Shown here piece by piece: positions 5,493 to 5,684 of a DNA stretch of 5,684 nucleotides (position 1 is the first letter of the stretch; each line of letters begins with the position of its first letter). Below the pieces are notes generated by a model that worked only from the letters and a program-made list of their open reading frames with translations, was not told the origin of the DNA and made no database searches. The stretch is from Planctomycetota bacterium (GTDB lineage Bacteria; Planctomycetota; Phycisphaerae; WQYP01). The DNA lies in the NCBI GenBank assembly GCA_021838985.1, contig JAKCCC010000151.1:1-5684 (forward strand), in the 5' to 3' direction. The position numbers and the translations under genes are program-made.

Positions 5493-5500
5493 CCTTCAGG
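5493..5500 (+). repeat. Right 8-bp direct repeat (target-site duplication)
   Basis: CCTTCAGG is identical to 5303-5310 and directly adjoins the right terminal inverted repeat of the element. Confidence 0.75.
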
Positions 5501-5501
5501 C

Positions 5502-5528
5502 TTCCCGCGTGCAACCCTCCCGCGGGAA
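5502..5528 (-). terminator. Stem-loop just past the end of the partial gene
   Basis: TTCCCGCG-(11 nt)-CGCGGGAA is a perfect 8-bp inverted repeat. It begins 6 bp after the TAG stop of the minus-strand gene. It lacks a U-run, so it may act as a 3' stabiliser or part of a Rho-dependent end and not as a classical intrinsic terminator. Confidence 0.4.
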
Positions 5529-5534
5529 ACGGCG

Positions 5535-5684
5535 CTAACGCATCAACAGCAAGGTTGACAACGGCAAGGAAACAATACGCGGATCGTCCGCCGTAGGTTC
5601 ATCCGCCAGCGTCACCAACACGCCGAACGATGCGTTATAGGCCGATTTTTCCATGCACGCCCGCAAACCATAGTTATCGACACG
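5535..5684 (-). CDS. Partial CDS, C-terminal 49 residues of an unrecognised protein
   Basis: The minus-strand frame entering from the right edge reads RVDNYGLRACMEKS, then AYNASFGVLVTLADEP, then TADDPRIVSLPLSTLLLMR, and stops at TAG (5535-5537). The amino-acid mix is balanced and the codon third positions are mostly G or C, as in the other genes here. The other two minus frames close with stops, so I take it as a real gene end. The alternation of hydrophobic residues (FGVLVTL, IVSLPLSTLLLM) suggests beta strands of a globular domain and not a membrane helix. I do not recognise the family, and the start lies outside the window. It is convergent with the phosphoesterase-like gene. Confidence 0.6.
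   Translation of the reverse strand, partial: RVDNYGLRACMEKSAYNASFGVLVTLADEPTADDPRIVSLPLSTLLLMR

Larger units (their letters stand above)
5029..5534. other. Convergent intergenic region filled with repeats
   Basis: This 506-bp gap between the plus-strand phosphoesterase-like gene and the minus-strand partial gene contains no supported gene. It holds a palindrome and 17-bp tandem repeat (5137-5203), a MITE-like element with flanking direct repeats (5303-5500) and a stem-loop (5502-5528). Nothing clear is seen at 5029-5136 or 5210-5302. No intrinsic terminator with a T-tract follows the TAG at 5026-5028. Confidence 0.7.

Overview
The window looks like an ordinary chromosomal stretch of a GC-rich bacterium. 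A planctomycete-like lineage (Planctomycetota, perhaps Phycisphaerae) is my best guess. The guess rests on the stand-alone LigD phosphoesterase-like protein, the sigma-like protein with a membrane anchor, the TPR lipoprotein and the wide, repeat-bearing intergenic gaps. No rRNA or other decisive marker is present, so this placement is inference.

Layout, right to left along the minus strand, which carries almost everything: the 3' end of an unrecognised gene (5535-5684); a TPR-repeat lipoprotein (3626-4330); a single-pass membrane protein whose N-terminus resembles ECF sigma region 2 (2837-3517); the 16S rRNA m3U1498 methyltransferase RsmE (1688-2476); a DppB/OppB-type ABC transporter permease (564-1574); and a tRNA-Ser(CGA) (353-439). 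The only plus-strand gene I accept is a small LigD 3'-phosphoesterase-like protein (about 4504-5028). It is divergent from the lipoprotein gene and convergent with the partial gene at the right edge.

The non-coding DNA is the most unusual part. Degenerate 7-bp-period tracts (AGGNNNN on the minus strand) flank the TPR lipoprotein gene on both sides. One tract can pair with an inverted copy to form a hairpin whose only imperfections are G-U wobbles on the transcribed strand. The convergent gap 5029-5534 holds a perfect palindrome grown into a 17-bp tandem repeat. It also holds a 182-bp element with perfect 15-bp terminal inverted repeats starting GTAA and exact 8-bp flanking direct repeats, which has the hallmarks of a non-autonomous IS66-like mobile element (MITE). 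A GC-rich stem-loop follows next to the end of the partial gene.

Functionally the genes are mixed. RsmE and tRNA-Ser are translation housekeeping. The permease is one half of a peptide-type importer whose partners are not in the window. The lipoprotein and the sigma-like membrane protein may form a small cell-envelope unit, because they are co-directional and adjacent. I see no defence system, CRISPR array or phage region.
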